Origin: Verrucomicrobiota bacterium
Lineage (GTDB): Bacteria > Verrucomicrobiota > Verrucomicrobiia > Chthoniobacterales > UBA10450
Assembly (NCBI GenBank): GCA_003220075.1
Contig: QHRJ01000044.1
Span: forward strand, 1-38,781
Direction: 5' to 3'
Length of the DNA stretch: 38,781 bases
Shown here: one piece after another, positions 9,749 to 19,162 of the stretch
Layout: every line of letters begins with the position of its first letter
Position numbering within the stretch: the stretch's first letter is position 1
The notes under the pieces: generated by a model
What the model was told of the DNA's origin: nothing
Databases searched by the model: none
The model's input: the letters and a program-made list of their open reading frames with translations, nothing else
Position numbers and translations under genes: made by a program

Positions 9749-10444
9749 ATGGCGGCGATCAAGATTCGCGAGCTGCCGGAGGAGGATCGTCCGCGTGAGA
9801 AACTATTGAAGCGCGGAGCCGACGCCCTAACAAATCGCGAACTGATCGCGATTTTGTTGCGCACTGGCGTGCGCGGTAAGAATGCTGTGGAGGTCGGTGG
9901 TGAGATTTTGGAAAAATACAAAACGTTAAGTGACCTTACGCGAACGTCGGCGAGCGAGCTGAGAAAGATTCGTGGCATTGGTCCCGCCAAAGCAGTGCAA
10001 CTGGCGGCTGCATTCAAGCTCGGAGAACGAATGGCAAAGGAAAAAATCTCGCGCGAAAAGATCGATTCGCCCGAGTTGGTAAATGAATTTTTCGGCGCGG
10101 AAATGCGAGCGCTGCAAAAGGAATCGCTGCGCGTCCTACTGCTCGATACCCGATATCGATTGCTTGAGACGCAACAGATTTCGCTCGGAAGCGTGAACGA
10201 AAGCATCGCTCATCCACGCGAAATATTTCGGCCCGCCCTCCTCGTGGCGGCTTACGCCATCATTGTAGTGCACAACCATCCATCGGGCGATCCTACTCCA
10301 AGCAGTGCCGACCACAGCCTGACCCGCCGACTAGCTGAAGCCGCTGAGCTATTGCAAATCAAACTACTTGATCACGTCATCGTCGGTTCGCCAGGAGATG
10401 GCCACGCCGCTTACTTCAGTTTCAAGGAAGCTGGTGTACTTTAA
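9749..10444 (+). CDS. radC: RadC family (JAB/MPN domain) protein
   Basis: REKLLKRGADALTNRELIAILLRTG, HhH region, VVHNHPSGDPTPSSADHSLTRRL metal-binding motif. Confidence 0.93.
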   Translation: MAAIKIRELPEEDRPREKLLKRGADALTNRELIAILLRTGVRGKNAVEVGGEILEKYKTLSDLTRTSASELRKIRGIGPAKAVQLAAAFKLGERMAKEKISREKIDSPELVNEFFGAEMRALQKESLRVLLLDTRYRLLETQQISLGSVNESIAHPREIFRPALLVAAYAIIVVHNHPSGDPTPSSADHSLTRRLAEAAELLQIKLLDHVIVGSPGDGHAAYFSFKEAGVL

Positions 10445-11236
10445 ATGATTCACCCGACCGCCATCATCGGTTGCGGCGCGAGGATTGCCGCGAACGTTGA
10501 GATCGGTCCGCACAGCGTAATTGGTGGCGCCGTTACTATCGCCGACGATTGCGTGATCGGCGCTAATGTCGTGATTGAAGGGGAAGTATCCATTGGTCGG
10601 GGCAATCGAATCGGGCACGGCGCAATGATTGGAGGTGAGCCGCAAGACCTTAGTTTTTCGCCGACCACGCTCAGTCGGGTGGAAATCGGCGAACGCAACA
10701 TCATTCGCGAGCAATGTACCATTCATCGTGGAACAACCGCCGACAGCGCAACCAAGATCGGTGATGAGAATTTCCTTATGGTCAACGCGCATGTCGGACA
10801 CAACTGCGTTATCGGCAACAATGTGATTATCGCGAACGATGTGCTGCTGGGCGGCTATGTGACGGTGGACGATCAGGCTTTTCTCGGTGGCGGCAGCGTT
10901 TTCCACCAAAATATGCGCGTTGGTAGGTTGATCATCGCGCAAGGCAGCTCCGCCTTTAGCAAAGACATTCCACCTTTCGTTATTGCGGCTGAGCGCAACT
11001 ATGTTTTTGGATTAAATGCGATCGGACTTCGCCGTGCCGGGCTTTCCCGGGAGGAGCGAGATGAGATCAAACGCGCATTCAAGTTGATATATCTTAGCGG
11101 GCTCAATACGCGGCAAGCGCTGGAGAAATCCCGGGAGAGCGAATGGACGAAAGCAGCTCATGAATTTTTGCGTTTTGTGAGCGACGCGATTACGAAGCGA
11201 GGAATTTGTCCGCTTAAACGTGGCGCAGCGCTGTAG
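10445..11236 (+). CDS. lpxA: Acyl-ACP--UDP-N-acetylglucosamine O-acyltransferase
   Basis: Left-handed beta-helix hexapeptides; IHPTAIIGCGARIAANVEIGPHSVIGG, GGEPQDLSF, NVIIANDVLLGGYVTVDDQAFLGGGSVFHQNMRVG. Confidence 0.93.
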   Translation: MIHPTAIIGCGARIAANVEIGPHSVIGGAVTIADDCVIGANVVIEGEVSIGRGNRIGHGAMIGGEPQDLSFSPTTLSRVEIGERNIIREQCTIHRGTTADSATKIGDENFLMVNAHVGHNCVIGNNVIIANDVLLGGYVTVDDQAFLGGGSVFHQNMRVGRLIIAQGSSAFSKDIPPFVIAAERNYVFGLNAIGLRRAGLSREERDEIKRAFKLIYLSGLNTRQALEKSRESEWTKAAHEFLRFVSDAITKRGICPLKRGAAL

Positions 11237-11291
11237 CGGCGCCCGTGTCGGGCGCGAACGCCGGGAATCAGTTGCGCCCGACACATGCCGC
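11232..11291. repeat. Long imperfect inverted repeat between convergent lpxA and pgeF, possibly a bidirectional terminator
   Basis: Left TGTAGCGGCGCCCGTGTCGGGCGC and right GCGCCCGACACATGCCGCCTCTACA are near-complementary. Confidence 0.65.
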
Positions 11292-11293
11292 CT

Positions 11294-11953
11294 CTACAAC
11301 CCCAGTAACGCGAGCATGCGTCCGGTGCGACCTTTTTCGGCTCGATACGAATAATAGCGCTCGAGATCGCAGGCAGTGCAGGTGCCGCCGTCGAAAATCT
11401 CCTCAACTCCCGCGTTGCGGCATTGCCGGACGATCTCTGCGGCGAAATCAATCTCGTAGTGCGGGGGTCGAATACAGGGGCTCAATTGCACAATAAGATC
11501 GCCAGATTCAATTCCAAACTCTTGCTGCATCGATTCGATCGCGCACCTAACGACTCCTAAGGCCGTCCCTTTCTTGCCGGAATGAACCAAACCAATTGCC
11601 CGGGTACTTCGGTCGACCAGGTAAACCGCGCAGCAATCAGCTACGTAAACCCCAAGACAGGCCTCGCGCTGATTGGTAACCAATCCATCGCAACCTTCGA
11701 AACAGTGATCAGTGGCAGGGACAGAATTGACGCGTGCGATCTTGTCTCCATGAATCTGGCGCACGGTAATAAATTTTCGATCACCCAAACCAAGACTCTG
11801 CCGCGCCTGCCGATGTACCTGGTCGAGGTTCTCCAGAACGATCGCTTTGCCATGCGACAACTCGATTCCCGGAACGCGCCCGACGAATCCGTGATGACAG
11901 GCGAAACGCTCCAGCGCCGGAAATGTTTCGATCGGTAGAACGCTACTTTGCAA
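11294..11953 (-). CDS. pgeF: Cu-oxidase_4/YfiH (laccase-domain, peptidoglycan-editing) family protein
   Basis: VRQIHGDKIARV...CDGLVTNQREACLGVYVADCCAVYLVDRSTRAIGLVHSGKKGTALGVV...LSPCIRPPHYEID; probable TTG start 11953 overlapping the tolC end. Confidence 0.82.
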   Translation of the reverse strand: MQSSVLPIETFPALERFACHHGFVGRVPGIELSHGKAIVLENLDQVHRQARQSLGLGDRKFITVRQIHGDKIARVNSVPATDHCFEGCDGLVTNQREACLGVYVADCCAVYLVDRSTRAIGLVHSGKKGTALGVVRCAIESMQQEFGIESGDLIVQLSPCIRPPHYEIDFAAEIVRQCRNAGVEEIFDGGTCTACDLERYYSYRAEKGRTGRMLALLGL

Positions 11954-13478
11954 GCGAGCTCTCGACCTTGGTCCCGGTCCGCGTAACCTTCGCTGGTGCG
12001 CAATCACCATTGAGCGGAAGCGGTGTCGGCTTCGGCGCTGGCGTAGGCTTTGCAGCAGTGCGCAATTTACTACGCGTTCCTGGCTCATCGACACAGGCCG
12101 AATACTTAACTTCCGTGGCCGTGGCCCGATCAAATTCCGCAACCGCGGCATTATAGGTGTATAGAGCTTGTAACCGGTTGGATTGCGCGGTCGTTAACTG
12201 GGTGCGCGCGTCGAGGACTTCCAGCTGGGTGCCGGCTCCTGCATCGAGCCGCGCCGTAGCGAGGCGCAGCGCTTCGGCTGCCTGCTCCACGCTTTTTTCG
12301 GTGGCTTTAACAAGTTCCCGACCCTGGAGGATATTGGCGAATGCCTGTTGCACTTCAAGCTCCACCTGGCGCACGTCGTCATCCAATGTAGCCTTCGATT
12401 CCTCTAGAATCGCGCGGGCCTGTTTGACCCGACCGTAGGTCGCACCCCAATCCCAGATCGCCCAAGTGCCGGTGGCGCCGAAAATATAACCGCTCCGTGC
12501 TGCGCGGATATTGTCGGTTAGCGGTGAGCTTCGGAACTCCTCACCAGCGCTCGCATTTATCTGGGGAAAATATCCCGATCGAGCGACGCCAACCTGGGAG
12601 TTATTCGAAAGCACCACCGCCTTCTGTTGTTTTAGAAACGGCCGATTTTCTTTCGCGAGGGCAATTGCCTGCGTAATTGCCATTTCCCGCGGGATGTAAA
12701 GCAATTCCCCCACCGCTTCGAGCGGCGCCTGATCTCCGCGCTTGGGATTAAAATCTAGGCCGAGCGTTTTCGCAAGCTGAAGCTGAGAAATACGATAATT
12801 ATTCTGCGCGGTAATAAGCTGCGGGAGCTGGTTTGAAAGGGCGACCTGAGCTTGAAGGACGTTGAAGCGCGGCACCGTGCCCGCTTCAAAGCGGTTCTGC
12901 TGATCCTGTAATTGACTCTGCAAGAGACGAACCGATTCCTCCTGCACTCCAATCAAAGCTCGATCGAGCAGAACCAGATAAAATTGCTGACGCACAGTTG
13001 CCACGATCAGATCGATCGCATTGCGAAATGAGTAGTAGCTACTGTCGCGTTGAAAACTGGCGGAACTGATTTGTCCCGGAACACGGCCCCCGGAAAAGAT
13101 CACCTGGTTAACGGCGATTTCCAAACTGTAGGTGCGTTCGGCGCCAACCGAGGAGAAGACCTCGCTTGTAATGCTGGTTTGGGGTCCGGTGTTAACGTGC
13201 GAGAGATGAGGATCCAAATCCTGGAACATGGCTGTCGCATTCACCTGGGGCAAAGCTGCCGCACGCATTTCGATGAAGAGTCCTTTCGTCCGTTCGATTT
13301 CCTGTCGCGCGATCAGAATGCTGGGATTCTGCTGCAGAGCGGTCAAAATCGCCTCTTCCAGCGTGAATCGCGGTGCCGCGCTCGTGCGTTTCTCGACCAC
13401 GGTCTCACCGGCATTCGCTCGCAACGCCAAAAACGCAATCGCACTCAGGACGATGCGGTTGATACGATTCATTCGCAT
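11943..13478 (-). CDS. TolC family outer-membrane efflux protein
   Basis: Signal peptide then FTLEEAILTALQQNPSILIARQEIE, coiled-coil repeats, ALRLATARLDAGAGTQLEVLDARTQLTTAQSNRLQALYTYNAAVAEFDRATG-like region. Confidence 0.9.
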   Translation of the reverse strand: MRMNRINRIVLSAIAFLALRANAGETVVEKRTSAAPRFTLEEAILTALQQNPSILIARQEIERTKGLFIEMRAAALPQVNATAMFQDLDPHLSHVNTGPQTSITSEVFSSVGAERTYSLEIAVNQVIFSGGRVPGQISSASFQRDSSYYSFRNAIDLIVATVRQQFYLVLLDRALIGVQEESVRLLQSQLQDQQNRFEAGTVPRFNVLQAQVALSNQLPQLITAQNNYRISQLQLAKTLGLDFNPKRGDQAPLEAVGELLYIPREMAITQAIALAKENRPFLKQQKAVVLSNNSQVGVARSGYFPQINASAGEEFRSSPLTDNIRAARSGYIFGATGTWAIWDWGATYGRVKQARAILEESKATLDDDVRQVELEVQQAFANILQGRELVKATEKSVEQAAEALRLATARLDAGAGTQLEVLDARTQLTTAQSNRLQALYTYNAAVAEFDRATATEVKYSACVDEPGTRSKLRTAAKPTPAPKPTPLPLNGDCAPAKVTRTGTKVESSLAK

Positions 13479-13530
13479 GATTTGGAAAGGCCGAAGCGTG
13501 GAGTTTATCCGGGGCCCGGATTATTTCCAG

Positions 13531-14073
13531 CTAACACTCCCAGCGGTTGTTGGAAGAATGTTTTGCCTGGCAGAAGTCATAAATTTTCGTGTAAATTTGC
13601 AACCACGCCTTGTTTTCCGACGGCGTGAGATGCGCCATCAACTTCATCAGATTGGCCATCATCTCCTCGCGAATACGCCGAACCAGCGCTGAACCTTTCG
13701 AGGTGATGCAGACCATCACTTTTCGCCGATCCTGCGCCCCGGACGCGCGCGTCACGTAGCCGAGATTCTCCAGCCGCGCCACCAATCCGCTCGCCGCTGC
13801 CGTCGTGTGTCCCATCTTTTGGGCGATCGCAGACATTGTTAGCACCTCTTTTTGATCGAGCGCGGCGAGGAGGAAATATTGGGAGAAGGAAACGTTACCC
13901 GGAGCGAGTTCTTTGCAGAGATGCAGGAGAAAACAACGCTGCATTTCCATTATAATATGGGAAAGCCGTTCCGCATCGGCTCGAAATTGTGCCGTAGTCG
14001 GCTCGGCCAGCGTTGCTTCCAATTTCACCGCGGTAAAACTAGGGGGTGAGATGAACGTGTCAACGGCGAGCAT
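13531..14073 (-). CDS. MarR family transcriptional regulator
   Basis: Winged-helix pattern LTMSAIAQKMGHTTAAASGLVARLENLGYVTRASGAQDRRKVMVCITSKGSALV. Confidence 0.88.
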   Translation of the reverse strand: MLAVDTFISPPSFTAVKLEATLAEPTTAQFRADAERLSHIIMEMQRCFLLHLCKELAPGNVSFSQYFLLAALDQKEVLTMSAIAQKMGHTTAAASGLVARLENLGYVTRASGAQDRRKVMVCITSKGSALVRRIREEMMANLMKLMAHLTPSENKAWLQIYTKIYDFCQAKHSSNNRWEC

Positions 14074-14079
14074 GGTAAT

Positions 14080-15273
14080 TTAATCGATTAACAAGACTTC
14101 GACCTCGCTGCCAGCGCTTAGCCTCGCTCCGGGTCTCACTCGCAACAGGGCGTTGGCGCGGGCCAGTCCAAAGATGGCATGCGATTCCTGGCGGCCAATC
14201 ACCGTAAAGGCTCCATCCGCCAACTCGCCTCGAAAATAATGCGGTCGTGTTTCGTCGCCGGCGATTTCATGAGTAAGGCGAGCGTTTGCCCGAGGCAAAC
14301 TCAGATCGATTGCCCCCATCATTTGCAAGAGGGCGGGACGCACGAAAACCAGGAAAGTCACGAAAGCTGAAACCGGATTCCCGGGAAGCCCGAAAATCAA
14401 GCATTGGTCGCGTTTGCCCAACAAAAAAGGTTTGCCCGGTTTCACGGCTACGCGCCAAAGGTCAATCTTCGCGCCGATCTCGCGCAATGCTTCGCGCACC
14501 AGATCATGTTCACCGACCGAGACGCCCCCACTGATGATCACGGCGTCCTGGTGCACAGCATCTCGTAAGGTCGTGCAAAGCGTGTCGAAGTTGTCGGGAC
14601 AATGCCGTGGCATCGCAACCTCCACGCCTGTTTTTGCTGCAAGTGACGCGAGCATTAGTCCGTTGCTGTCAAAAATTTCGCCTGGTTGTGGCTGTTGCCC
14701 TGGCGCCGCCAGTTCGTCACCAGTTGTTACAATGGCCACCCGCGCCCGCGCGCCTACGCGAACCGATTTGATCCCTTGTGAAGCAAGCAACCCAAGGGTC
14801 GCCGATCGCAATCGATCGCCTCGCTTTGAAATTCGTTGCCCGATCGCGAGATCGGCGCCGGCTTTGCGCACAAAATCGCCCACCGAAATTTTTTCTGCCT
14901 GGATGAGAACATAATCGCCTTCGCGTTGCGTTTCTTCCTGCATCACGACGGCATCGCCCCCGATTGGCATCGGTGCACCGGTAAAAATGCGAACCGCTTC
15001 GCCCTCCAACAGAGATAGATCTTTCGAAATACCAGCTGGTTGTTCGCCGACGATTTTCAGCCGCGCATTTTTTCCTGCCGATTTTGCGACAACCGCATAA
15101 CCATCCATTGCCGAGTTGTCGAAAGGCGGCAGCGGGATTATCGCGAAAAGCTCGGTGGCAGCGAAACGATCAAGGACGTCGCCTAACGAGACTTCAGTTG
15201 CTGGCAATGGTGAAACTGCCGATAGAATTTTCTCGCGCGCCTCCTCCTCGCTAATCACGAGAAGACCATTCAA
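14080..15273 (-). CDS. moeA: Molybdopterin molybdotransferase
   Basis: PPFDNSAMDGYAVV, IFTGAPMPIGGDAVVMQEET, SNGLMLASL, VIISGGVSVGEHDLVREAL, VKPGKPFLLG, FGLPGNPVSAFVTF. Confidence 0.95.
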   Translation of the reverse strand: MNGLLVISEEEAREKILSAVSPLPATEVSLGDVLDRFAATELFAIIPLPPFDNSAMDGYAVVAKSAGKNARLKIVGEQPAGISKDLSLLEGEAVRIFTGAPMPIGGDAVVMQEETQREGDYVLIQAEKISVGDFVRKAGADLAIGQRISKRGDRLRSATLGLLASQGIKSVRVGARARVAIVTTGDELAAPGQQPQPGEIFDSNGLMLASLAAKTGVEVAMPRHCPDNFDTLCTTLRDAVHQDAVIISGGVSVGEHDLVREALREIGAKIDLWRVAVKPGKPFLLGKRDQCLIFGLPGNPVSAFVTFLVFVRPALLQMMGAIDLSLPRANARLTHEIAGDETRPHYFRGELADGAFTVIGRQESHAIFGLARANALLRVRPGARLSAGSEVEVLLID

Positions 15274-15310
15274 TCAGCAATTGGCATTCAGCAATTGGCA
15301 TTCAGCGATT
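15274..15310. repeat. 14-bp tandem repeat TCAGCAATTGGCAT (about 2.6 units)
   Basis: TCAGCAATTGGCAT TCAGCAATTGGCAT TCAGCGATT read directly between moeA and tRNA-Ser. Confidence 0.8.
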
Positions 15311-15339
15311 CTCCGCCATATTCTCGCGCGATCGATTTT

Positions 15340-15427
15340 GGTGAGGTGGCTGAGTGGTCGAAAGCAGCGCTTTGCTAAAGCGCCGTACCCCAAAAGGGTA
15401 CCGAGGGTTCGAATCCCTCCCTCACCG
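15340..15427 (+). tRNA. tRNA-Ser(GCT)
   Basis: GGTGAGG...CCTCACC acceptor stem, anticodon loop TTGCTAA (GCT at 15374-15376), long variable arm GTACCCCAAAAGGGTAC, T-arm GAGGGTTCGAATCCCTC. Confidence 0.97.
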
Positions 15428-15469
15428 TTTACAACGTTTCTCACAAGGAAAACGCTCAAGGTAAAGGAG

Positions 15470-15661
15470 ATGAAGCGTTTTTTCGCCGGCGGACTTTTAT
15501 TAGCGTCGGCTCTGCCCGCTGGAGCCGAGGACATCAAGGTTGTCGGCGAGAAAGAATACAAAGGAGTTACCATTAGTCGCGCCGAACCCGATGGCTTGGT
15601 AATCGTTGCCCCTTACTGAATTATCAAAATTCCATTTGAGGAATCGCCCAGAAATGCATGA
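15470..15661 (+). pseudogene. Small secreted protein interrupted by an in-frame TGA
   Basis: RBS AAGGAG then MKRFFAGGLLLASALPAGAEDIKVVGEKEYKGVTISRAEPDGLVIVAPY-TGA-IIKIPFEESPRNA-TGA; the family-like KIPFEE tail continues in frame after TGA 15617-15619. Confidence 0.6.
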
Positions 15662-16114
15662 AGAAGCGCTTACTCCGGCGCTCTTTCCGGGCGCTTTTAC
15701 AAAGAACGGTTTGGACCTGCATTGACAGAAAAACGCGCAAAAACGATCAGGAATGGCATCCCTGATTTGAAGCGTTCTCGACGCGCTGCCGGAATCTCAC
15801 CGTGCCCATTTTGCAGGCAAAGCGGTAAAACATCGTTTCGATAAACACCAGAGCCCGACTAATCTACGCATTAAGTCGGAATTCTTAACAATGTCAGAAC
15901 TGCGCAACAGGCTTGTTCTTACGCTTTTAGAACAAGATATGTTTTGCCGCTGCACAGGAACGTCGGTAACATTTACAGATTTCTCAGCGGCCATTAATTC
16001 ACACAATTTTATAACAGCCACGCAGAGAGAAGATTATACATTTCTTGCGAATGATGGCACGGCTTCTGCTTGTGTGCTAGTATTCCTTATAACAATAGAA
16101 AACATAGAAACATT

Positions 16115-16678
16115 ATGAAATTACATAAAATTCTCCTGGCGATCATCGCGGCGGTGACCAGCGTTGGACTTCTCTCCTCTGCTCAAGCGACACCGATTAC
16201 CGGGATGTTGAATATCGGGGGCACTGCCACATTCGATACCACCTCATTGACAACAGCCCATAGCGCTACTTTCAGTGACGAATTAGTGTTGGGCGGAAAT
16301 ACTGGAACCTTTGCCGGTTTCGCTATTGGCACTCCTGTAGTGATGGCTGACTACACCTTCGATCCCTCAACAATAACCGACGGATTATGGAGTGTGAATG
16401 GATTCACCTTCAATCTTCTTTCTTCAACGGTGGTATCGCGCAGCGCGACCTTTCTCTCGATCAGTGGAACGGGAATCATAACGGGCCCGGCAGGATTTGA
16501 TGCCACGGCGGGGGTGTGGGCCTTTACGTCGCAGAACGCGGGTGGCCATCCCCATTCAACCTTCTCGTTCTCTGCGAATACTGTAGCCGCCGCTCCTGAC
16601 AGTGGCATGACCCTGGTTCTGCTCGGCACAGGGCTAATGGGACTTGCAGCGTTTCGCGCGAAGTTCGGGAAAGTTTAA
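16115..16678 (+). CDS. Secreted protein with VPDSG-CTERM-like C-terminal sorting signal
   Basis: N-terminal signal peptide; C-terminus APDSGMTLVLLGTGLMGLAAFRAKFGKV = PDSG motif, hydrophobic helix, basic end. Confidence 0.8.
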   Translation: MKLHKILLAIIAAVTSVGLLSSAQATPITGMLNIGGTATFDTTSLTTAHSATFSDELVLGGNTGTFAGFAIGTPVVMADYTFDPSTITDGLWSVNGFTFNLLSSTVVSRSATFLSISGTGIITGPAGFDATAGVWAFTSQNAGGHPHSTFSFSANTVAAAPDSGMTLVLLGTGLMGLAAFRAKFGKV

Positions 16679-16697
16679 ACAACCTTTCGAATATCAA

Positions 16698-16739
16698 GAC
16701 CCGGGCAGGGCCGAAAGCCCTGCTCGGGTTTGTCTTTTG
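16698..16739 (+). terminator. Rho-independent terminator
   Basis: ACCCGGGCAGGGC-CGAAA-GCCCTGCTCGGGTTTGTCTTTT immediately after the stop at 16678. Confidence 0.85.
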
Positions 16740-17044
16740 CCTCGAATTTGCCGGCGAATCTCAGCCCTTGGGCAGGTTGGTAGCGGACGCCCGTCGCCCT
16801 TGTGCGCGCCTATGCAGCGCCTACCGTGGCGCGTAAACCGCACTGCAATAGCCCCACGTCCAATCGGGAGCGGTGAGCTTGTTAGCGACGGTTTCCTAGT
16901 ATTTCATGGGCGCCATGATGCCACAATCAGCTAATCCCGTACAACAGAGCACAACGGACCAGACGTCGAGCCATACTGGACTGGAGAGAGTCAACGGCCC
17001 CTTCCGCGCGCGCGTGGAGCGCGTGGAAAGAGTCGAGCGGGAAG

Positions 17045-19162
17045 TTAGCGTTGGCCCGTCGCGATCGCTGTTTGGATTGCAGCTTCCAATCTTTCCGCGT
17101 TCACCGGCTTAACCAAATGTTCGGAGAAACCAGCCGCGAGACTTTTCTCTATATCAGCCATAGTACCGAAGCCGCTGATTGCGATGCCGCAAATGGACGA
17201 ATTGCCTCGTAGTCGCGTCATCAATTCCAACCCGCTAGCGTCAGGTAAACCGACATCGCTGATCAGGAGATCGAACTGATCGTTTTGAGCCGTTTCGAGC
17301 GCCGAGCGCATATCGTGGCGCACGGCCACGGCGTGTCCGCGTGCGGTAAGCAATCGCTTCAAGGCTTCGCACGTGTCGGCGTGATCGTCGACTAACAAAA
17401 TCCGGCACACAGGTCGCGATGTTTGTAAATCGGACTTGGATAATGCTTGAGTCTGCGAATGAAAGGCAACGGTTTCCATCGTTACAGAAAAGGTCGAGCC
17501 GCAGTCGACGCCCTCGCTTTTTGCAACAAGAGTCGCGTTATGTGCTTGCGCGACCGATTTTGAAATTGCGAGCCCCAACCCGAGGCCGCCGAACCGCTGC
17601 TGCAAAGAACCACCCGCTTGTTCAAACGGATCAAAAATTCGGTCAATCGGATCCGATGTAATCCCGACGCCGTTGTCTTGCACGGTAATCGTTAATTGGT
17701 GCGGCGACTCGTTAGCCGAGGAGATCATCACCTCGCCCTCTTCTCGACTGAACTTGATCGCATTCTTCAGCAGATTCCAAATCATTTGCTGAAACCGGGC
17801 TTCATCGGCTCTGACATAATGATCGACTGCGCGTAACGCAACGTTAACGCGAATGCGCTTTGCACCCGCTTCGGAGCGGCATATTTCGACCACATTCAAG
17901 ACGGCTTTGTGAGCATCAAGCGTCGCAAATTTTAGATCTAATTTGCCTTTGCTGATTCGCGTGACATCGAGCAGATCGTCGATCAAACGCGTTTCCACCT
18001 CGATGTTGCGCCGAATCATTTCCAAGACTGACTTCTCTCCTTCATTCCGCGCCCGTTGGTTGGACAACGTCTCCAGACCCGCCACGACCGGGGTCAACGG
18101 TGTGCGCAGCTCGTGCGAAAGCATCGCGAGAAAATTGTCTTTGGTCCGATTTGCTGATTCCACTAAGGATTTTTCTTTCGTCAAAGCTTCCTCCGCGCGG
18201 CGGCGCTCCGCCATCTCCGCGGCGAGCGCCAGCGCCGTGATCGCTAACACTGCTGTGGCTGTCTGCAAAATGAGGAGTGATTGATTCTCCGTTTCCATCA
18301 CGAACGGTCCGAAGTTGTGCAAAGTCCCCCAGATCGCGATCGCCGACAGGATAAATATGCCGGTCGCGGTCTCTCGCTGTGACATGCGAAATGCCAGCCA
18401 GATCACAACGGGTCCGCAGATAAACGCGATAGGATAATTCTTCGCGCTAATGGAAAACCAACCTCCGAAGACCGCTTCGCCCAACAGAATCAGCAAGAGG
18501 AGAAGTAATCCTACTTCTAAATCCTTCTTGCCACTCCAACGCCATCGCGGCCTTATCCCCCAGAGAATTACAACCGGCGCGAAGATGAGATCGCCAGCCG
18601 CGTCTCCCAGCCACCACGTCATCCAAATTGCGCCGTACCTGGGCCAGTCTGCGAAACCCGCTAGTGCCAGACTCGTCACCCCGATGGTGGGACTTACTAC
18701 CGTGCTCGCGACTGCGGCGAAAGCGAACTTGAAAACATTCTTTGAACGCTCAAAGACATCGATCCCGTCGGCAAAGCGGTTCACCAGCCATGCCCCGCAC
18801 AGCGCTTCCAGAGTATTCCCGGCCCCTATGGCCAGTGAGGTTCCAAAGTTACCGGCTGTGGTCACATTCACCAAGAAGGCACCGACGAAAATCGCTGGCC
18901 AGGTTCTGTAGCCGAGCACTAACAACGCACCCAGCGCTAACCCCGCCGGAGGCCAAACGGGGGACGCGCTCGCATGCAGGAACGCCAGCTTCAATCCCAG
19001 CTTGCCCGCCAAAAAATAGATCAGGATGAGGCCGGTGAAAGCCGTTACTCCGGAGAAACCTCGACGAGGCATTAGGCTGCGCTTCCCGCGCACAGGGGTA
19101 TTTCTACGGTGCGCGTTTCGCCTGTGCAACACGGTCTCACGTTTAAGTTGTCTTTCGCTCAA
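17045..19162 (-). CDS. MASE1-like membrane sensor hybrid histidine kinase with C-terminal receiver domain
   Basis: N-terminal multi-TM MASE1-like region; FLAMLSHELRTPLTPV (HisKA), NLLKNAIKFS...VQDNGVGI...FGGLGLGLAISK (HATPase), RILLVDDHADTCEAL...DLLISDVGLPDASGLELM (REC). Confidence 0.9.
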   Translation of the reverse strand: MSERQLKRETVLHRRNAHRRNTPVRGKRSLMPRRGFSGVTAFTGLILIYFLAGKLGLKLAFLHASASPVWPPAGLALGALLVLGYRTWPAIFVGAFLVNVTTAGNFGTSLAIGAGNTLEALCGAWLVNRFADGIDVFERSKNVFKFAFAAVASTVVSPTIGVTSLALAGFADWPRYGAIWMTWWLGDAAGDLIFAPVVILWGIRPRWRWSGKKDLEVGLLLLLLILLGEAVFGGWFSISAKNYPIAFICGPVVIWLAFRMSQRETATGIFILSAIAIWGTLHNFGPFVMETENQSLLILQTATAVLAITALALAAEMAERRRAEEALTKEKSLVESANRTKDNFLAMLSHELRTPLTPVVAGLETLSNQRARNEGEKSVLEMIRRNIEVETRLIDDLLDVTRISKGKLDLKFATLDAHKAVLNVVEICRSEAGAKRIRVNVALRAVDHYVRADEARFQQMIWNLLKNAIKFSREEGEVMISSANESPHQLTITVQDNGVGITSDPIDRIFDPFEQAGGSLQQRFGGLGLGLAISKSVAQAHNATLVAKSEGVDCGSTFSVTMETVAFHSQTQALSKSDLQTSRPVCRILLVDDHADTCEALKRLLTARGHAVAVRHDMRSALETAQNDQFDLLISDVGLPDASGLELMTRLRGNSSICGIAISGFGTMADIEKSLAAGFSEHLVKPVNAERLEAAIQTAIATGQR

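Noticed and set aside
15340-15661. tRNA-Ser as an integration site for a genomic island
   Set aside because: No integrase, no repeated tRNA 3' end, and flanking genes are housekeeping-like.
15891-16118. 75-aa ORF upstream of the VPDSG protein
   Set aside because: No RBS, no recognisable family, overlaps the promoter/leader of the real gene; coding support is insufficient.
18770-18781. GGCAAAGCGGT 11-mer inside the MASE1 kinase gene
   Set aside because: Encodes part of NRFADGID on the minus strand and lacks the upstream CACCGTGCCC partner; likely chance.
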